Part shown: positions 42,470 to 50,805 of the stretch, one piece after another
How positions within the stretch are numbered: the first letter of the stretch is position 1
Layout of the letters: each line of letters starts with the position of its first letter
Assembly: GCA_964410625.1 (NCBI GenBank)
Contig: CAYPHY010000020.1
Location: 1-64,000, forward strand
Direction: 5' to 3'
Length of the DNA stretch: 64,000 bases
Source of the DNA: CAYPHY01 sp964410625
Lineage (GTDB): Bacteria; Chloroflexota; Anaerolineae; Promineifilales; Promineifilaceae
The notes under the pieces: generated by a model
What the model saw: the letters and a program-made list of their open reading frames with translations, nothing else
What the model was told of the DNA's origin: nothing
Database searches by the model: none
Made by a program: the position numbers and the translations under genes

Positions 42470-43684
42470 TTACGCCAGTAACCCTAGCGCCTGACCGCCT
42501 TCGATAATAACATCGGCGCAGTAGTTGATGTCTTCCAGCGTGTGGGCGGCCGAGACACAAGCCCGCAGCCGCGCCGATCCCTCTGGGACGACCGGGGCGA
42601 CAATCGCCTGGACAAAGATACCGCGTTCCTGGCAGTAATGGGCCAGCCGCGCCGCGCGTTCGGTGCTGCCGCAGACCACCGGCACAATCGCCGTTTCCGT
42701 GTAGAGCAGGTCATAGCCACCCTCGCGCAGACGACTGATGAAATGCTTGTAGTTGCGCTGGAGCCGTTCAATATGCTCAGGTTCCTCTTCGATGACGTTG
42801 AACGCGGCCAGAGAAGCCGCGGCCGAGGCCGGGGGCAACGCCGCAGAGAAGATAAACGCCCGCGCTTCATGCTTGAGGAAGTTGATCAATTCCGCCTTTC
42901 CGGCGATATAGCCCCCCGCGCTGGGGATGGTCTTGCTCAGCGTCCCCATCTTGATGTCAATACAATCCGGCGGCATATCAAAATGCTCTTCGAGCCCGTG
43001 TCCGGTCGCGCCAATAACGCCAATGGAATGCGCCTCGTCAATCATCAAGTACGCCCCATACTTACGGCACAGGCGTACCATCTCCGGCAGATTGATGATG
43101 TCACCATCCATGCTAAACACGGCATCGGCAACTACCAGCTTGCGAACATTGGGATCAGCCTCCATCAGCCGCCGCTCCAGATGCTCCATGTCGTTGTGGC
43201 GAAAGCGCACAAACTTGGCCTGGGAGAGCAAACAGCCATCCACAATGCTGGCATGGTTGAGCTTGTCGCAAATCACCGTATCGCCGCGCCGTAGGAGCGC
43301 GGCAAGGGTGGACAAGTTGGTCACATAGCCGCTGGACATCGTCATCGCCGCTTCCGTGCGCTTGAAGTCGGCAATCCGCGCTTCCAGCTCATTGTGTAGC
43401 TTCAATGAGCCGGCTAACAGCCGCACGCCATAGGTCCCCGTGCCATACTTGTCTACGGCCGCCTTTGCCGCCGCGTTGATCTTGGGGTGACCGATCAATC
43501 CCAAATAGGAATAGCCCCCCAGCATAATCATCTCGCCATGGTTGGCGACATAAACACGGCCGTTGGGCAACAGCTCCTCCGTTGCTTCCAGATAAAAATA
43601 TAATCCGGCGGCCTTGTAATAATCAATATCCCATAACATTTCCGGCGTCAATCCGACCCCGTTCATGGTTGCCTCGCCTAACAT
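42470..43684 (-). CDS. Alpha-oxoamine synthase family aminotransferase (KBL/BioF/SPT-like)
   Basis: A 404-residue PLP enzyme that condenses an amino acid with an acyl-CoA. LGGYSYLGLIGHP and GTGTYGVRLLAGSLKLHNELE match the family N-terminus. DEAHSIGVIGATGHG holds the cofactor Asp and His, and the Schiff-base Lys is in GTLSKTIPSAGGYIAG. FSAALPPASAAA follows. Glycine C-acetyltransferase, 8-amino-7-oxononanoate synthase and serine palmitoyltransferase-like roles remain open; no bio genes are near. GGGAG lies 6 nt upstream of the start. A divergent thiolase gene lies upstream. Confidence 0.9.
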   Translation of the reverse strand: MLGEATMNGVGLTPEMLWDIDYYKAAGLYFYLEATEELLPNGRVYVANHGEMIMLGGYSYLGLIGHPKINAAAKAAVDKYGTGTYGVRLLAGSLKLHNELEARIADFKRTEAAMTMSSGYVTNLSTLAALLRRGDTVICDKLNHASIVDGCLLSQAKFVRFRHNDMEHLERRLMEADPNVRKLVVADAVFSMDGDIINLPEMVRLCRKYGAYLMIDEAHSIGVIGATGHGLEEHFDMPPDCIDIKMGTLSKTIPSAGGYIAGKAELINFLKHEARAFIFSAALPPASAAASLAAFNVIEEEPEHIERLQRNYKHFISRLREGGYDLLYTETAIVPVVCGSTERAARLAHYCQERGIFVQAIVAPVVPEGSARLRACVSAAHTLEDINYCADVIIEGGQALGLLA

Positions 43685-43871
43685 ACTCTACTCCCTTGTA
43701 TCAGGATGATCGCTGAAAAATTAAAACTTCTACACGATCTGTCCTACGGCCGTTCTCATTCGCGCCATAGGTGGCTTGTGCCGTTTCCTTTTCCTCATTC
43801 ACAAACGATAATCCCGTATTGTAGCCATTTCTTGCTGAATCCCCAAACCAATTTAGGTCGCGACTGCTGTT

Positions 43872-43902
43872 TTGAACCAGGATCGCAAATAATTGCTATA
43901 AT
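43872..43902 (+). promoter_or_regulatory. Candidate promoter of the thiolase gene
   Basis: TATAAT at 43897-43902 with TTGAAC at 43872-43877 (19-bp spacer), 34 bp before the coding start. Confidence 0.4.
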
Positions 43903-43935
43903 CCCTTAAACAAAACGATTTAAGGAACGATTCCG

Positions 43936-45141
43936 ATGACAGAAGCCTATATCTTTGATGCCATTCGCACCCCACGCGGCCGAGGCAAGGCCGATGGTTC
44001 GTTGCATCCGGTGAAGCCGCTCGATCTGCTGAAAACGCTGTTCGACGCGCTACGCGAACGCCATGACCTGGACACCTCCCAGGTGGATGATGTGTTGCTG
44101 GGCTGCGTGACGCCGGTGAAGGAGCAAGGGGCGGATATCGGCCGCACCGCCCCCATCTATGCCGGTTGGGATGTAGACCTGCCCGGCGCACAGGTCAACC
44201 GCTTCTGCGCCTCTGGTCTGGAAACGGTCAACATGGCGGCGATGAAGGTGCGCTCTGGCTGGGAAGACCTGGTGGTGGCTGGTGGGGTGGAATCCATGTC
44301 GCGCGTGCCGATGGGTTCCGATGGCGGGGCGATGTTCGACGACTACGAGCTGATGCAACAGTTCGGCTTTGTGCCGCAGGGGATCAGCGCCGATTTGATC
44401 GCCACGTTAGAGGGTTTCAGCCGTACCGATGTGGACCAATATGCCTTGTCTTCGCAACAACGCGCTACCCAGGCCACACGCCAGGGTTACTTCACCTCAA
44501 TTATTCCGGTGCGCGATGGCGACGGCCGCCTGCTGCTCGATTGCGACGAACACATTCGGCCGGAGACCACGCTGGAGGGATTGGCGAAGCTTAAACCTGC
44601 CTTCCAAAACCTCGGCGATATGGGCTTTGACGCGCTGGCACAGCGTAAATACCCACAGGCAGAGACAATCAACCACGTCCATACCGCCGGTAACTCCTCC
44701 GGTATTGTGGATGGCGCGGCGTTAGTGCTGGTTGGCTCCAAAGAGAAAGGAGAGGCGTTAGGGTTGAAGCCACGAGCGCGGGTGGTGGCGGCCGCGCTAC
44801 TCGGTGACGAACCGACGATCATGCTCACCGCCCCAGCCCCTGCCTCCAAACGCGCTCTCAAACGGGCAGGGATGACGATCAACGACGTTGACCTGATTGA
44901 AATCAACGAAGCCTTTGCCTCTGTTGTCCTCAAGTTTGTGCGTGCAATGGGGCTGGATGGCACGGAAAAGGTGAACGTCAATGGCGGGGCCATTGCCCTC
45001 GGCCATCCCCTCGGTGCAACCGGGGCGATGCTCCTCGGCACAGCCCTCGACGAGCTAGAACGCCGCGACCAATCCACCGCCCTGATCACCCTCTGTGCCG
45101 GTGGCGGCATGGGCATTGCGACAATTATTGAACGAATCTGA
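43936..45141 (+). CDS. Thiolase (acetyl-CoA C-acyltransferase)
   Basis: A 401-residue thiolase. The acyl-accepting Cys91 is in VNRFCASGLETVN, the His of NEAF lies in EINEAFASV, and the C-terminal block VNGGAIALGHPLGATGA and CAGGGMGIA holds the second catalytic Cys. It cleaves or forms 3-ketoacyl-CoA in the cytoplasm. Together with the enoyl-CoA hydratase downstream it suggests fatty acid or short-chain acyl-CoA turnover. The two are separated by a long GAGACTGG hairpin of about 110 bp. AAGGAA lies 9 nt before the ATG. Confidence 0.96.
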   Translation: MTEAYIFDAIRTPRGRGKADGSLHPVKPLDLLKTLFDALRERHDLDTSQVDDVLLGCVTPVKEQGADIGRTAPIYAGWDVDLPGAQVNRFCASGLETVNMAAMKVRSGWEDLVVAGGVESMSRVPMGSDGGAMFDDYELMQQFGFVPQGISADLIATLEGFSRTDVDQYALSSQQRATQATRQGYFTSIIPVRDGDGRLLLDCDEHIRPETTLEGLAKLKPAFQNLGDMGFDALAQRKYPQAETINHVHTAGNSSGIVDGAALVLVGSKEKGEALGLKPRARVVAAALLGDEPTIMLTAPAPASKRALKRAGMTINDVDLIEINEAFASVVLKFVRAMGLDGTEKVNVNGGAIALGHPLGATGAMLLGTALDELERRDQSTALITLCAGGGMGIATIIERI

Positions 45142-45250
45142 AGAAGAGACTGGGAGACTAGGAGACTAAGAGATTGAGCTTTGGGCAAGGAAGTCTCCTA
45201 ATCTCCCAGTCTTCTAGTCTCTTAGTCTCCCAATCTCTAATCTCCAACCC
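45140..45250. repeat. Long GAGACTGG/CCAGTCTC hairpin
   Basis: GAGACTGGGAGACTAGGAGACTAAGAGATTGAG and the inverse AGTCTCCTAATCTCCCAGTC, TTCTAGTCTCTTAGTCTCCC (in part) make the largest copy of this family. It starts at the thiolase stop and ends 13 bp before the enoyl-CoA hydratase start. Confidence 0.88.
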
Positions 45251-45262
45251 TCCGAGTGAACC

Positions 45263-46048
45263 ATGAGCGTCAGAACTGAAAAGAACGGGCCAGTAACAAC
45301 AGTGATATTAAACCGGCCGGAAGTGCGGAATGCGATAGATGGGTCAACGGCCGCTGCCCTGGCCGCTGCTTTCCGCGCTTTTGAAGCGGACGAAGAAGCC
45401 CATGTCGGCGTGCTGTGGGGGGATCATGGCACGTTCTGCGCCGGGGCGGATTTGAAAGCCTTTGCCGACGAGGAACGGCGCAATCATCTCTCGGCTGAAG
45501 GGGATGGGCCAATGGGTATCTCCCGCTTGCTACTCACTAAGCCGGTGATTGCCGCCGTTGCTGGTTATGCGGTCGGCGGCGGGCTGGAATTGGCCCTCTG
45601 GTGTGATTTGCGCGTGGTCGAGGAAGATGCGGTGATGGGCTTTTTCAACCGTCGTTGGGGTGTGCCGCTGATTGACGGCGGGGCGGTACGCCTACCGCGC
45701 TTGATTGGTCTGAGTCATGCACTCGATCTCATTCTCACCGGCCGCCGCGTGGAAGCTGAAGAAGCGTTCCGCATTGGGCTGGCGAACCGGGTTGTGCCAA
45801 AAGGGGAGTCGCGAGCAGCGGCCGAAGCCCTGGCCCACGACATCGCCCACCTCCCCCAACAAGCCCTCCGCGCCGACCGTCTCTCCGCCCACAATCAATT
45901 TGCCCTCGATTTGCGAGAGGCTTTGGAGAGGGAATTTCTTGATGGACTACCCGCCCTCTATGCTGAGGGGTTTGGGGGCGCAACGCGATTCACCGCCGGA
46001 GCAGGACGGCATGGAACGGCCGATAGTCAAGATAGTCAAGAAGGTTAG
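45263..46048 (+). CDS. Enoyl-CoA hydratase/isomerase family protein
   Basis: A 261-residue crotonase. The oxyanion hole residues lie in GTFCAGADLKAF and AAVAGYAVGGGLELALWCDLRV. The usual catalytic Glu position (the second is in GVPLIDGGAVRLPRLIG, where Asp replaces Glu) differs from standard hydratases, so hydratase activity is not assured. LTGRRVEAEEAFRIGLANRVVP is a family signature. It follows the thiolase on the same strand. Confidence 0.88.
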   Translation: MSVRTEKNGPVTTVILNRPEVRNAIDGSTAAALAAAFRAFEADEEAHVGVLWGDHGTFCAGADLKAFADEERRNHLSAEGDGPMGISRLLLTKPVIAAVAGYAVGGGLELALWCDLRVVEEDAVMGFFNRRWGVPLIDGGAVRLPRLIGLSHALDLILTGRRVEAEEAFRIGLANRVVPKGESRAAAEALAHDIAHLPQQALRADRLSAHNQFALDLREALEREFLDGLPALYAEGFGGATRFTAGAGRHGTADSQDSQEG

Positions 46049-46081
46049 GGCGCAACGAATTGGGCGCAATTCATTGCGTTG

Positions 46082-46166
46082 CTGATATGGAAAACCCGTT
46101 GAAACGGATTAAAAGTCGGAGTGCGTTTTAACGCAGCTTTCCGTATCAGACGCCGATTTCAATCGG
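46082..46166. repeat. Nested palindromes (cruciform) between convergent genes
   Basis: CTGATATGGAAA (46082-46093) pairs with TTTCCGTATCAG (46138-46149). Inside are CCGTTGAAACGG (46096-46107) and TGCGTTTTAACGCA (46122-46135), and CCGATTTCAATCGG follows (46153-46166). The layout is clover-like and may end both convergent transcripts. Confidence 0.7.
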
Positions 46167-46190
46167 TGTTCTGTTACGCGATTAACTCTA

Positions 46191-48653
46191 TCAATCCACC
46201 TCATTAACCGTCAGCGGCACGGCCGTTTCTGTGAATGTGCCATCCTCATTAACCACCGTCAGCAACAACGTATATAAACCTTCATCCAAATTGCTCGTGT
46301 CCCACATGCCAAGCGTGCCATTCACAACGGCTGTTGCTTGCTGCTCACCGATCAGTAATACATCCTCTGGGTAAAGGCCAGGAAAATATGCCAGGCGATA
46401 GGTGGCAAATCGGTCGCTATCGGCCGTCCCCCTAACCACTACCTCGCCACTGACTTCCGCAAATGGCTCCGGCTCAACAACGGCCGCCACCCCACCCCCT
46501 ACGAACGAACGAGCGATTATCGTGTCATACTCCGTTGGCGGCGCGGGGATGTTGGCTTCGGCCGCCCACTCGGCCGCTTCCGGCGGGAAAAGCTGGTAGA
46601 CTCGTCGCTCTACCAGATGCGGCGGTGTGGTAATCGTTGCAAAACGACCGTTCTGGCGATTGAGATAGCGATGCTGGAACATCACATCCGTTGTGGTTGG
46701 CTGTGTGCCATCAATGAATAGCTCTTGCACGATGGTCGGGCAGTGGGCCGTTGGCAACAAGCCCGAAGGATCACACACTTCTAGCTCACGCAGACCGGGC
46801 GGCCGTTGCCATTCAGCCGTAGGAAGGGCTAGCGTCGCCCATTGCAGCACAGCATCACGAATGGGTGAAGCAGCCGGACCGCGAACGGTAGCTTCACTAT
46901 CACCAACCCAAGTGCCAACGACGAGTTGCGGGGTGTAGCCAACCGCCCAATTATGGCGGCCGTCGGCCGTCGTGCCGTTAATCAGTCCCATTGGCCGTTC
47001 GGCCGTTGCATCCCCAACCAGCAGATCATTCATCAGATAAGCTAATGGGGGCGTAAGAATATCGCGGCGCTGTGGCTGGTAATCGTAAATTATATTTCCT
47101 CTATCATCTGTCACGCGCCAGATGGTTGTTGGTGTTAGAAACCGGGTTTCTTGAAGAAACCCGGTTTCTAAACTATCTCGCCCAACCATCACCCCTAGAT
47201 TATCTAGGGTGGCAAAGGCAAAGGTTGTATCGAGTAAGTTGACGCCCCCTCCACCAGACAGCAATGATAGTTCGGCCGCTTCCTGTCTCAGCCCAACCAA
47301 CCCCAAACGGCTTGCTGTTTCCACCACCTGTTTGGGGCCAACCCAACTCATCACATGGGTAGCGGCAACAACCGAGCCTTGCGCGAACGCTTCTCGTATT
47401 CGCAAGGGGCCATGATAGCGGCCGTCCACATTCTGCGGCCGATAGGTACCACCTCCATGCTCAAATGCCGTCTCTACATCCAGCACCATCGTTGCCGCGT
47501 TATACCCCTGGCTGAGCGCGGTCAAATAGACAAAGGGGGCGAGCAATGTGCCTGGCTCGTGCTCGGCCAGTACATCGCCGGTCATCGCTCGCATCTGTCC
47601 GCTAACGGGATCAAGTACGAGAACGGCCGCGTCCAATTCAGCATCGTTGGCAGTCGCAACGTTTTGGCGTAATAGATCGGCGGCCGGACAATAACGTTCA
47701 AGGCGTTCCCCATCTGCCTCTCTTTGAACAGGCAGTTCGCGCAAGAAACGCTGGGTCACACATTCAACCTGCCATTGCAACGCCAGATCGAGCGAGGTAT
47801 AGACATCTAATCCTCCCCGTTGTACTTGTTCCTGCCCCAGAATGCTTTCCACCTCAGCGACTACTATTCCCTCAAATCCGAGTTCATCCGTGTTGGCATT
47901 CGCGAATGCACGCTGCGTCCTACTGTTTTGCTCAAAGAGCAGCAACGATTCGGATAACGTCAACTCGGCCGCCGACTTGCCAAAATAAAGCTGTGCGGCT
48001 GCCTCTGGGCCTAATGTCAGACGGCCGAACGGGCGCGTATTCAAATACCATTCCAAAAGCTGAGTTTTGGGGTAACGGCCGTGCATCTGCCAGGCCAGCC
48101 ACCAGGCTTGGGCCTGTCGCTGGTTGTGGGTTGTGCTATCGGCGGATAATAGATATTGGTTTATTAGTGTATTGGTTATTGGAGAGGGGAGTTGATCAGG
48201 CGGGTTGCCTTGAATGGCGTCTGTTAAAGCTCGTGCGACATCGGCCGCGCCTGGCGTCCATTGCCAAAAGTGAGGGTCGTTGGTGGTGACGGCCGCCTGG
48301 AGCAACTCAGGCGACATCTCCTCTAAGGACATCCACGTGGCAGGAGGTGGCGTAATGGTATTGAGCAGGACGGGCTGGCGTCGGCCGCTTTCGTCTGGCG
48401 CTCCCCAGGCGAAGAGGCGAATGGGAGTGGAGGGAACGGCCGTTTGTGCTGGCAGTTGCTCTAGTTGGGTGATGCTTTTCAGATCGGCGTTGAGATAGTT
48501 GATGGCAACGGCAGTAACGGCCGCTATGCCACTGGCGAGGAGGAGCAGCAGGAAAAGGAAGATAAGTAGGAGGGCGGCTGAGAATCTGGTTGGAAACTGC
48601 TTTTGTACAGCTGTTTTTCGCCGTTGCCGACGTTTGATGGCTATAGGTGACAT
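46191..48653 (-). CDS. Class A PBP-like protein with lost catalytic motifs
   Basis: An 820-residue membrane protein with PBP1 architecture: an N-terminal anchor (about 25-50), a GT51-like domain (about 100-265), a transpeptidase-like domain (about 340-600) and a beta-sandwich tail. The fold is clear from WYLNTRPFGRLTLGPEAAAQLYFGKSAAELTLSESLLL and WAVGYTPQLVVGTWVG. The key residues are gone. The GT51 Glu-Asp (EDxxF) reads Asn125-Asp. The transpeptidase SxxK reads Thr369-L-L-Ala372. The KTG reads I558-N-G. The in-frame stretch SLETGFLQETRFLT is encoded by an inserted AGAAACC palindrome pair (47137-47169). It starts 3 bp after the TumE-like gene. A scaffold or sensor role is likelier than synthesis. 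Confidence 0.88.
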   Translation of the reverse strand: MSPIAIKRRQRRKTAVQKQFPTRFSAALLLIFLFLLLLLASGIAAVTAVAINYLNADLKSITQLEQLPAQTAVPSTPIRLFAWGAPDESGRRQPVLLNTITPPPATWMSLEEMSPELLQAAVTTNDPHFWQWTPGAADVARALTDAIQGNPPDQLPSPITNTLINQYLLSADSTTHNQRQAQAWWLAWQMHGRYPKTQLLEWYLNTRPFGRLTLGPEAAAQLYFGKSAAELTLSESLLLFEQNSRTQRAFANANTDELGFEGIVVAEVESILGQEQVQRGGLDVYTSLDLALQWQVECVTQRFLRELPVQREADGERLERYCPAADLLRQNVATANDAELDAAVLVLDPVSGQMRAMTGDVLAEHEPGTLLAPFVYLTALSQGYNAATMVLDVETAFEHGGGTYRPQNVDGRYHGPLRIREAFAQGSVVAATHVMSWVGPKQVVETASRLGLVGLRQEAAELSLLSGGGGVNLLDTTFAFATLDNLGVMVGRDSLETGFLQETRFLTPTTIWRVTDDRGNIIYDYQPQRRDILTPPLAYLMNDLLVGDATAERPMGLINGTTADGRHNWAVGYTPQLVVGTWVGDSEATVRGPAASPIRDAVLQWATLALPTAEWQRPPGLRELEVCDPSGLLPTAHCPTIVQELFIDGTQPTTTDVMFQHRYLNRQNGRFATITTPPHLVERRVYQLFPPEAAEWAAEANIPAPPTEYDTIIARSFVGGGVAAVVEPEPFAEVSGEVVVRGTADSDRFATYRLAYFPGLYPEDVLLIGEQQATAVVNGTLGMWDTSNLDEGLYTLLLTVVNEDGTFTETAVPLTVNEVD
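47137..47169. repeat. AGAAACCGGGTTTCT pair inside the PBP-like gene
   Basis: AGAAACCGGGTTTCT (47137-47151) and AGAAACCCGGTTTCT (47155-47169) lie 3 bp apart and form a near-perfect inverted repeat. The reading frame stays open across them. Confidence 0.9.
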
Positions 48654-48656
48654 GAC

Positions 48657-49037
48657 TCAAAGGGTACGAACAATCTCGTCGAGTATAAGAAATATTGTCA
48701 CGGCTTCGCCAGGATGAACGCTATTATCTGCGCCTTCATGGACGTGATGTGGAAATCCAGAAAGCTCTGGGAAATGTGGTGCATTATCCCAGCGACGGAT
48801 CAGGTTACCCTCAGCATCACTCCAATGATAGCTGTAGGTTTTTAGACTAATTGAATTATCAGAAGAGAATTGAAAGTATTCGGAAAACTCGAGGAAGCTG
48901 CCATCTACAAACTTCAGTCGCACACGCAAATGTCCATCGGTTAATGTTTCCCGTTCTCGAATGAGATGAAAGCTGTCTATTTTACTATCGGTCAGAAGCC
49001 GAGATTTAACCGAGTCGAGGTAGGCGCGGATGCTCAC
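48657..49037 (-). CDS. TumE-like toxin (DUF6516 type)
   Basis: A 126-residue protein. LRVRLKFVDGSFLEFSEYF, YSYHWSDAEGNLIRRWDNAPHF and FPHHVHEG follow the TumE/DUF6516 pattern. Members are toxins of two-gene modules with a helical partner. The start is GTG. It lies 8 bp after the partner gene and 3 bp before the PBP-like gene, so all three are probably cotranscribed. Target and mechanism are not visible. Confidence 0.75.
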   Translation of the reverse strand: MSIRAYLDSVKSRLLTDSKIDSFHLIRERETLTDGHLRVRLKFVDGSFLEFSEYFQFSSDNSISLKTYSYHWSDAEGNLIRRWDNAPHFPELSGFPHHVHEGADNSVHPGEAVTIFLILDEIVRTL

Positions 49038-49045
49038 GGCTTATT

Positions 49046-49375
49046 TTAATTAGTCAGTAACTGTAGCTGTTCTTCTATACGCTGGGCCATTTGTACCAGC
49101 GAAGCCCACTCAATGAAATCCATGTCATCGGCCGTTTGTCCCGCTTGATAGCGTTGGTAAAACTCGGCCGATGACATTCCATACATCTGCTCAAAATGGG
49201 CTAAATCAGCTTGTAACTCACGCAATTGTGATTGATGCATCTCGACTTCATAAGAGATCAGCTTTTCTAGCGCTTTTTCCGTAGTAACACTGGCCGAACC
49301 GCGCTGGTAAAGATCGGTAAGCACACGGAGCCTTCTTACAGTTTTATTCGCAGCAGAGCCATTGAATGCTTCCAT
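49046..49375 (-). CDS. TumA-like antitoxin partner
   Basis: A 109-residue helical, acidic protein: KALEKLISYEVEMHQSQLRELQADLAHFEQMYGMSSAEFYQRYQAGQ. The YGMSSxEFYxRYxxGxxxDDxDFxEW pattern is seen in antitoxin partners of TumE-type toxins. The ATG at 49375 is chosen because the upstream in-frame residues are compositionally odd (MIITIRFPHCNQMTIILI) and cover promoter sequence. A TATAAT lies 14 bp before it on the minus strand. Confidence 0.7.
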   Translation of the reverse strand: MEAFNGSAANKTVRRLRVLTDLYQRGSASVTTEKALEKLISYEVEMHQSQLRELQADLAHFEQMYGMSSAEFYQRYQAGQTADDMDFIEWASLVQMAQRIEEQLQLLTN

Positions 49376-49397
49376 AATGAGTATTATAGTCATTTGA

Positions 49398-49426
49398 TTG
49401 CAATGGGGAAAGCGGATTGTTATAAT
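49398..49426 (+). promoter_or_regulatory. Strong sigma70-like promoter of the GntR/FadR gene
   Basis: TTGCAA (49398-49403) and TATAAT (49421-49426) with exactly 17 bp spacing. It is divergent from the antitoxin gene promoter and about 45 bp before the regulator start. Confidence 0.8.
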
Positions 49427-49473
49427 CATTCATGCCTTAATTTATTGGATTTATTCAATTTATTCGATCAATT

Positions 49474-50169
49474 ATGCAAAACGGCAAACAACCCTCCGAT
49501 TTTCTGCGTTATCTCTCCCAACATAGTAGCGATCCCGGTGAAAGACTGCCTACCCTGTCTGACATTGGCGCGGAAATGGGGGTGAGCGTGGGCAAGCTGC
49601 GCGAGGAGCTGGCAGTGGCGCGGGGTTTGGGCTTTGTCTCCGTTCGGCCGCGCCTCGGCATCCAGCGGGAGCCATTCGACTTTTCGCAAGCGGTGTTACC
49701 CGGCATTCTCTATGGGCTGGCAACCGGCGAAGCGAGTTTCGACCACTTCAGCAAGCTGCGCCAAACGTTGGAGGCCAATTTCTGGGACGAAGCTGTTCAT
49801 TTGTTGACGCCAGACGATAAAGCGTTGCTGAAAGAGTTGGTTGCGCGTGCCTGGTCAAAGTTGCGGGATAGTCCAATCCATATCCCCAACGAAGAACACC
49901 GGCTGTTGCATCTGACGATTTTCGGCCGTCTCCCCAACCCCTTTGTACAAGGATTATTGATTGCCTATTGGGATGCCTATGACGCCAGCGAGCTAACCCG
50001 CTATATGGGTTATGACTACTGGTTGCGTGTGTGGCAGTACCATGAGCAAATTGTTGAAGCGCTCGAACAGGACAAAAACGCGGAAGGTCAGCAACTTCTT
50101 GTCGAACACTTCAAAATGTTGCCCACCACCTCGCTGTTTAAACCCCATGAAATGGTGAACGGCAGTTAA
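49474..50169 (+). CDS. GntR family regulator, FadR-like
   Basis: A 231-residue regulator. A winged helix lies at about 20-70 (GERLPTLSDIGAEMGVSVGKLREELAVARGLGFVSVRPRLGI). The all-helical C-terminal domain (about 80-225) has the FCD-type metal/ligand residues spread over LTPDDKALLKELV, EEHRLLHLTIFGRL and EHFKML. No strong ribosome binding site is present. It precedes the CBS and oxidoreductase genes on the same strand and likely responds to an organic acid or acyl compound linked to them. Confidence 0.8.
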   Translation: MQNGKQPSDFLRYLSQHSSDPGERLPTLSDIGAEMGVSVGKLREELAVARGLGFVSVRPRLGIQREPFDFSQAVLPGILYGLATGEASFDHFSKLRQTLEANFWDEAVHLLTPDDKALLKELVARAWSKLRDSPIHIPNEEHRLLHLTIFGRLPNPFVQGLLIAYWDAYDASELTRYMGYDYWLRVWQYHEQIVEALEQDKNAEGQQLLVEHFKMLPTTSLFKPHEMVNGS

Positions 50170-50250
50170 ACGCCGACAAAACGTAATTGAAATTGATAGA
50201 TTGAGGGTGTAAGCTCTCATTCTCTTAGTTGCTATTGATAAGTGAGCGTT

Positions 50251-50721
50251 ATGAGTTTACAAGAAGAGTTGCAAAGTGAACGTGTCAATCACCTTGATTT
50301 ATCGCGGTTTACCCAGGTGGCAAGCGGCACGATGACCCGCGCGGCACTGGACAAGATGCGCCAGGAGAAGTGTCGCGTTTGTCTGGTCACGGCCGACGGC
50401 CGCCTGGCTGGCATCTTCACCGAGCGCGATGTCTTACGCAAGATCGTCACCGCGCCGGAGACATTAGACAGACCGATAGACGAGGTAATGACGCCTGATC
50501 CGATCACCGTCACGCCACAAACGTCAGCGGCCGATGCCCTATGGTTGATGGATGATCACCATTTCCGCAATCTCCCTGTCGTCAGCCAGGATGGTTCGCT
50601 CGTTGGCAATATGACCCACGCCGCGATTATCAACTACCTGGGGGCGCGTTACCCGGTCGAGGTACTCAACCGCCCTCCTGACCCAGACCAATTCCCACGT
50701 AAGGCGGAGGGAGGAGACTAA
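50251..50721 (+). CDS. CBS domain pair protein
   Basis: A 156-residue protein made of two CBS domains (about 25-80 and 85-145). CRVCLVTADGRLAGIFTERDVLRKIV and PDPITVTPQTSAADALWLMDDHHFRNLPVVSQDGSLVG are typical. CBS pairs bind AMP, ATP or other adenosyl compounds and act as energy sensors. The ATG at 50251 is preferred to the GTG at 50242. It sits before a 2-oxoacid oxidoreductase whose beta subunit carries a similar CBS pair, which suggests related allosteric control. Confidence 0.88.
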   Translation: MSLQEELQSERVNHLDLSRFTQVASGTMTRAALDKMRQEKCRVCLVTADGRLAGIFTERDVLRKIVTAPETLDRPIDEVMTPDPITVTPQTSAADALWLMDDHHFRNLPVVSQDGSLVGNMTHAAIINYLGARYPVEVLNRPPDPDQFPRKAEGGD

Positions 50722-50795
50722 ACAGTAAGCGGTAAGCAGTATTCGGTCTTAAAGTCATTACCGCTTACTGTTTACCGATCACCGATTACCGGTTT
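50718..50795. repeat. GGTAAGCAGT/ACTGTTTACC hairpin
   Basis: AACAGTAAGCGGTAAGCAGTATTCGG on the left and CATTACCGCTTACTGTTTACCGATCACCG on the right (in part) form one hairpin of the family at 1719 and 54288. It ends next to the GGAG site of the oxidoreductase alpha gene. Confidence 0.8.
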
Positions 50796-50805
50796 TGGAG
50801 AGTAA

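Noticed and set aside
45140..45250. CRISPR-like array
   Set aside because: The units are 7-10 bp, degenerate and followed by their inverse, without spacers of fixed length; no cas gene is present.
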